Source: Lachnospiraceae bacterium
GTDB taxonomy: Bacteria > Bacillota > Clostridia > Lachnospirales > Lachnospiraceae
Direction of reading: 5' to 3'
Length of the DNA stretch: 17,682 nucleotides
Assembly: GCA_014804565.1 (NCBI GenBank)
Contig: JAAUZN010000015.1
Location: forward strand, 1-17,682
Shown: positions 14,225 through 17,682 of the stretch, piece after piece
Layout of the letters: each line of letters opens with the position of its first letter
How positions within the stretch are numbered: position 1 is the stretch's first letter
Program-made: the position numbers and the translations under genes
The notes under the pieces: model-generated
Databases searched by the model: none
Seen by the model: only the letters and a program-made list of their open reading frames with translations
Told to the model about the DNA's origin: nothing

Positions 14225-16724
14225 GATCTGCCACCTCCCTGCTCGCTAACTCCTCAGACACTGTCTCCTTAAGCTGTCTGTACTCCTCCTCCGTAAGCTC
14301 CGTCACATCTCCGGCCTCCACGTAGGCACTTATATTACCTCTGACTATGGCGCTCATCGTACCTGTCACAACACCGTCAATTTTACCGCGCACCAGGCCG
14401 TCCACTCTCATCAGGCCCGACACATTCTTTGTACGGATCGGCATATTCATAACAAAGGCTGTCTTCTCTATAATCTTATCACCCACCAGAAGAATCTGTG
14501 GCAGTACAAACATGGTCACCAGAATAGAAATCGTAGTTCCCCTTCCCAGACATTTTCCGATACCGAAGATTGCCGCATTGGAGGTCAGCTTACCGATCAA
14601 GAAGCCGGCCACCACCATCATCGTTCCCGAGGTGATGATCGTCGGGAAGGCCTGGTTCATGGAATCTATAATGGACTGTCTCCTGCCGTTTGTCTCGCGC
14701 AGTTCCATATAACGTCCTGCAATGACAATGGCATAGTCGATATTGGCGCCCATCTGAATCGAGCTGACGATCAGGTAGGACATGAAGAAAATATTATCGT
14801 GCTGCATCGCGGGAACCGAGAAGTTGAGCCAGATACAGCCCTGGATCACCGCAATCAGAAGCACCGGCATACCTGCCGATTTAAAGGTAAACAAAAGCAC
14901 CACCAGCACGGCCAGAATAGACACTACATTGTTTACCAGATTATCCCTGTCGAAAGTCTTTTGCAGATCGTACTGGCTCACCGACTCTCCGCAGACCAGC
15001 ACCTTCCCGTCGGGATAATACTTCTCTGCAATCTCGTGCATCCTGTCAATGAAAGCGAAGGTCTCCTCGCTCTCTTCGGGAAGTGTCAGAAAAACCAGCA
15101 TACGGCTGTAATTCTCTCCCTGCAGCTGATTCTTCGCAAAATTCATAGCATCGTAAGCATCATCCAGCGTATCCTGTAAATCGTCATCCAAGGTGACATA
15201 GCCCTCCTCCACCTCGTCGTGGACGAACATAAACATATCGATCAGAGACACCTTGTATTCGGAAAGGCCATTGACCACCTTCGCGTAATCCTCATCGTTC
15301 ACAGCGTAGGCAGCATACACCAGCTCCGCCACCTCATAGTCCAGATCGATCAGCTCCGAAAACTGCCGGGGCGTCAATCTATCCGTCAGGCAATAGTCGT
15401 CAAGCGCTTCGATATTGGCGAGTCCCTGAGTGTAGTCCACTTCCGGACATGCCTCCAGCTCCGCTAACAGCTTCGCCTCCTTTTCATAATCTCCTGCAGG
15501 CACGATAAGGGCCACCATATTGCTGGCGCCGAAATTATCCGTCTGCATCTCCTCTGTCTTTTGGATACTGTTCTGGATTGGCGGCGTGATCGTGCTGTCA
15601 CCGAACACATAGGGGCATTTACTGGAAACCGTGTATGCCCCCACGATGACAAGCACAAAAAGCGGCGCTACAATAAATCGCGTCGCATAGTCAAATTTTC
15701 CCACAAAGGGAATATCCGGTACAAAATTTTTGTGCTTGGTGGTATCCATCAGCTTGGAGAACAGCATAATCACACCGGGCATCAGTAAAAATACAGATCC
15801 CAGCGCTAAGAAGATAGATTTGATCAGACACACCGACAGATCCGGTCCCATCTTATACTGCATAAAACCCATAGCGATCAGACCGCCTATGGTAGTGAGG
15901 GAGCTGCCACAGATCTCCGGAATCGCTTTACTGAGCGCAATAATGATCGCCTCCCTGGATTCCAGATTGGCATGCTCCTCCTTATATCTGTTCAAAAGAA
16001 TAATGGCATAATCCACTGACAGAGCCAGCTGCAGCACCACTGTAACGGAGTTGGACACAAAGGAGATGGTGCCAAAAATAAAGTTCGTCCCCATCTGTAA
16101 AATAGCTGCCGCCACGAAGGTGATCAAAAGCACCGGCACCTCCGCATACGCCTGAGACGTAAGCAGAAGCACCGTCACCACCACAATAGCCACCAGCACA
16201 ACGATAACATTCATTTCATTGGCAATCAGCTCCGCCTCGATATCTCCCAACGTGGTGGAGAGATAATAATCGTAACCGTCAAGCTTCTCCTTGACTCGAT
16301 CCAGTACCTCCAGACACTGGTCATCCTTCTCATCATAGTCAAAGGTAACATTATAATAGGAAGAACCATTATAATAGTGCTCCTCCGAGTCGTCAAAATC
16401 CACCATGAAAACGCCCGGCATAAATTCCAGATCCCTGCAGATGGATTCCGCCTGCTCGTAGGACACATTGGCAACCATCACATCACAGGTCCCGTATGTA
16501 ATGAACTCCTGCTCCATCAGGTCCAGACCCTGCTTCGTCTCCGTAGAATCCGGAAGGTAATGGGACATGGAATTCTCCACATTGACCCAGTTCCTTGACA
16601 CCGCAGAAAAAATGATCATTATTCCAAACAAAAGGAAAAACAGATTGCGCTTATCCACAATGAATCCGCAGATCTTAAGCATCACCTGGCTGCCGCCCTT
16701 TTTTTCGTTCTGCTCCTTATCCAT
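14217..16724 (-). CDS. MMPL/RND superfamily transporter
   Basis: An 835-residue transporter of the MMPL branch of the RND superfamily, proton-driven exporters of lipids and other hydrophobic envelope molecules. The two-fold layout is clear: a first helix at about 27-43, a large outside loop to about 170, a helix bundle to 325, a helix at 350-366, a second outside loop to about 595, and a second bundle to about 750. Each bundle carries the Asp-Tyr proton-relay motif: Asp238-Tyr239 in ALSVDYAIILLNRY and Asp663-Tyr664 in GANIDYAIVIAGRY. The cytoplasmic tail has a short Gly/Val-rich repeated stretch (768-806), then a helix. ATG 16722-16724 follows GAGGTGG at good spacing, and a strong promoter lies about 30 bases upstream. 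It is cotranscribed with the GLUG protein. Substrate unknown. Confidence 0.92.
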   Translation of the reverse strand: MDKEQNEKKGGSQVMLKICGFIVDKRNLFFLLFGIMIIFSAVSRNWVNVENSMSHYLPDSTETKQGLDLMEQEFITYGTCDVMVANVSYEQAESICRDLEFMPGVFMVDFDDSEEHYYNGSSYYNVTFDYDEKDDQCLEVLDRVKEKLDGYDYYLSTTLGDIEAELIANEMNVIVVLVAIVVVTVLLLTSQAYAEVPVLLITFVAAAILQMGTNFIFGTISFVSNSVTVVLQLALSVDYAIILLNRYKEEHANLESREAIIIALSKAIPEICGSSLTTIGGLIAMGFMQYKMGPDLSVCLIKSIFLALGSVFLLMPGVIMLFSKLMDTTKHKNFVPDIPFVGKFDYATRFIVAPLFVLVIVGAYTVSSKCPYVFGDSTITPPIQNSIQKTEEMQTDNFGASNMVALIVPAGDYEKEAKLLAELEACPEVDYTQGLANIEALDDYCLTDRLTPRQFSELIDLDYEVAELVYAAYAVNDEDYAKVVNGLSEYKVSLIDMFMFVHDEVEEGYVTLDDDLQDTLDDAYDAMNFAKNQLQGENYSRMLVFLTLPEESEETFAFIDRMHEIAEKYYPDGKVLVCGESVSQYDLQKTFDRDNLVNNVVSILAVLVVLLFTFKSAGMPVLLIAVIQGCIWLNFSVPAMQHDNIFFMSYLIVSSIQMGANIDYAIVIAGRYMELRETNGRRQSIIDSMNQAFPTIITSGTMMVVAGFLIGKLTSNAAIFGIGKCLGRGTTISILVTMFVLPQILLVGDKIIEKTAFVMNMPIRTKNVSGLMRVDGLVRGKIDGVVTGTMSAIVRGNISAYVEAGDVTELTEEEYRQLKETVSEELASREVADHA

Positions 16725-16753
16725 GCTATACCACCTCTTTCATTTCAAGAGGC

Positions 16754-16782
16754 AATATAGCATTCAGACTATGCTTTGTCAA
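16754..16782 (-). promoter_or_regulatory. Sigma-A promoter of the MMPL-GLUG operon
   Basis: Minus strand TTGACA (16777-16782), 17-base spacer, TATATT (16754-16759): six of six and five of six matches with ideal spacing. The expected start near 16747 leaves a short leader of about 23 bases with the ribosome site GAGGTGG. The position directly ahead of the transporter supports the call. Confidence 0.8.
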
Positions 16783-16801
16783 TTCTACAAAGGGCCGTAT
16801 C

Positions 16802-16825
16802 TTTACATTTGCATGAAATTGTAAA
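16802..16825. promoter_or_regulatory. Dyad-symmetric possible operator
   Basis: A 24-base near-palindrome with TTTACA and TGTAAA outer arms and further symmetry inside (10 of 12 pairs match). It lies 20 bases upstream of the -35 box of the MMPL promoter, with its centre near -67 from the expected start. This position suits an activator or a second repressor site. No regulator gene is adjacent in the window. Confidence 0.45.
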
Positions 16826-16886
16826 GAATCTATAATTATCTTGATCGCGCATACGATAAAACTGGAAAAGCTGAAATAACGTATTA

Positions 16887-17285
16887 TCAATGCCCCTCTA
16901 TATTATCGGGAAAGGGAGCGGATGTCACCTGATAAAATGTGTACGAACCATCGTCCATTTTATTCACCGAGCAGCCATCCTTATCAAAATCGTAAGACTC
17001 CGACATCGCTCCTATGATCTCGCTTTCCGTCATCGCTGTGGAAAAGGTTATCTCAGATACGCAGTCCACATGATTTCCATTTCCAGTGTTCCCGGTTTCA
17101 GAATGAACGTTAAGGATTTCCAGATCTGAAATCTTATCCATTAGATCTGCTTGCAACTTCTCTGTCTGCCGGCCTGTCGCCGCATGATTCGCATACATAC
17201 CAAACATTTCGAATATGATAAAACCTGCTATCAGTATAAACGGCAAAAATAAAACCGCTATGCCAATCCCTTTTAATCCCTTCAT
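16887..17285 (-). CDS. Small single-pass membrane protein, function unknown
   Basis: A 132-residue protein with a short basic N-terminus (MKGLKGIG), one membrane helix at about residues 7-27, and a soluble C-terminal domain probably outside the cell. That domain has a helix (TEKLQADLMDKISDLEIL), a Gly/Asn-rich turn (TGNTGNGNH), and beta-like segments ending in GSYTFYQVTS. Two cysteines lie in the outer domain. I chose ATG 17283-17285 with TTGGAGATAG upstream, rather than an in-frame TTG at 17295-17297 that would sit inside that ribosome site. It follows the Cys-rich gene by 25 bases, same strand. I recognise no family. It ends about 105 bases before the MMPL promoter region, with no clear terminator between. 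Confidence 0.75.
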   Translation of the reverse strand: MKGLKGIGIAVLFLPFILIAGFIIFEMFGMYANHAATGRQTEKLQADLMDKISDLEILNVHSETGNTGNGNHVDCVSEITFSTAMTESEIIGAMSESYDFDKDGCSVNKMDDGSYTFYQVTSAPFPDNIEGH

Positions 17286-17310
17286 ATCTATCTCCAAATT
17301 TGCGTTTTAT

Positions 17311-17547
17311 TTACCCTTTCAACAGCTCGACCACCGCATCATAATTCTCATACCGATGAGGAAATGTACAGTTGGAGCAGTCCTTGATTCTTCTGCCATC
17401 TCTCTCAATAAAGCGGGGACTGCCCGGGCAATGCTCCCGCAAATACAGCGGACAATAGCAAAACAGGCAGTTGAAACCATCCAATCCTTCATGACAGGGA
17501 AAATATTTACAATCTCTGTTCTCAAAAAAACGATACGAATTTTCCAT
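17311..17547 (-). CDS. Cysteine-rich small-domain protein (PF04071 type)
   Basis: A 78-residue protein matching the cysteine-rich small-domain family. Eight cysteines, at 13, 18, 27, 30, 32, 40, 57 and 60, with His19 and His64 alongside: CKYFPCHEG, FNCLFCYCPLY, REHCPGSPRF, IKDCSNCTFPH. The spacing suggests binding of zinc or an iron-sulfur cluster; the ligand is not established to my knowledge. Members often occur in anaerobes near cobalamin genes, but no such gene can be confirmed here. The start ATG has AGGAG 4 bases upstream, and the upstream gene's stop codon (17555-17557) overlaps that site, so the two are cotranscribed. Confidence 0.88.
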   Translation of the reverse strand: MENSYRFFENRDCKYFPCHEGLDGFNCLFCYCPLYLREHCPGSPRFIERDGRRIKDCSNCTFPHRYENYDAVVELLKG

Positions 17548-17554
17548 ATGACTC

Positions 17555-17682
17555 CTATTTCAGTTCTCCCTTATATCTGTCCGCTTTTTCAACAAAGCTT
17601 TTTGCAAACGCCGGATTGGAGGGATAATACAAATGCGGAAATCCCCAAAAATGCTTTTCATCCTCTATCATACAGGAATATG
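17555..17682 (-). CDS. C-terminal end of an unrecognised protein (partial)
   Basis: The minus-strand frame is open from the window edge to TAG at 17555-17557, giving the last 41 residues of a protein: ...CMIEDEKHFWGFPHLYYPSNP, then a basic helix ending in KGELK. Codon use matches the neighbouring genes and the stop overlaps the next ribosome site, which supports a real gene. Too little is present to name the family. Confidence 0.6.
   Translation of the reverse strand, partial: YSCMIEDEKHFWGFPHLYYPSNPAFAKSFVEKADRYKGELK

Noticed and set aside
13778..14272. A 164-residue + strand open frame opposite the N-terminus of the GLUG protein
   Set aside because: Antisense across the signal peptide, the acidic linker and the operon overlap; no promoter or ribosome site.
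1..17682. CRISPR array, tRNA or rRNA genes
   Set aside because: No evenly spaced direct repeats and no tRNA-like cloverleaf or rRNA sequence were seen on either strand.

Overview
The window is a stretch of a Firmicutes chromosome. Protein style, strong AGGAGG-type ribosome binding sites, sigma-A promoters and the gene content (complex I-type antiporter subunits, an Rpn-family protein, a GLUG surface protein, a Cys-rich small-domain protein) suggest class Clostridia, probably Lachnospiraceae. That placement is inferred from recognition, not from a marker gene.

Layout. (1) 1-5050, + strand: three consecutive proton/cation-antiporter subunits (NuoL/M/N and MrpA/D type, Proton_antipo_M fold), the first cut by the window edge. 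They look like the 3' end of a larger membrane-complex operon (Mrp-type antiporter or membrane-bound hydrogenase/oxidoreductase), which closes at a long perfect hairpin at 5079-5114. (2) 5115-6638, + strand: an AT-rich spacer, an Rpn/PD-(D/E)XK family protein with a coiled-coil tail, and a small two-helix membrane protein. (3) 6658-10463, - strand: a visibly AT-richer array of small soluble genes read in one direction. It includes a DUF4279 protein, two unrecognised immunity-like proteins, the RNA 2'-phosphotransferase KptA/Tpt1, an immunity-like gene split by a nine-base G/C homopolymer, an Imm26 protein overlapping a second small gene, and the C-terminal stump of a SMI1/KNR4 (SUKH) protein. 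This resembles the immunity-gene arrays of polymorphic toxin systems, but no toxin gene is visible here. The array has its own consensus promoter (TTGACA, 17 bases, TATAAT), whose -35 box overlaps the T-run of the preceding operon's terminator. (4) 10565-16724, - strand: a two-gene operon of an MMPL/RND transporter and, overlapping it by 8 bases, a 1219-residue secreted, membrane-anchored GLUG-repeat protein with a roughly 400-residue helical insertion. It has a strong promoter at 16754-16782, with a dyad-symmetric possible operator just upstream, and an intrinsic terminator at 10551-10578. (5) 16887-17682, - strand: a small single-pass membrane protein, a Cys-rich small-domain protein with eight cysteines, and the C-terminal end of an unrecognised gene.

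How the parts relate. The energy-conserving antiporter genes are housekeeping. The MMPL/GLUG pair looks like a dedicated envelope transport or assembly unit and is the best candidate for an undescribed system. The immunity-like array lies between these conserved blocks and is the most mobile-looking part, with stumps, frame breaks and a shift in base composition. No tRNA, rRNA, CRISPR array or insertion sequence was seen.
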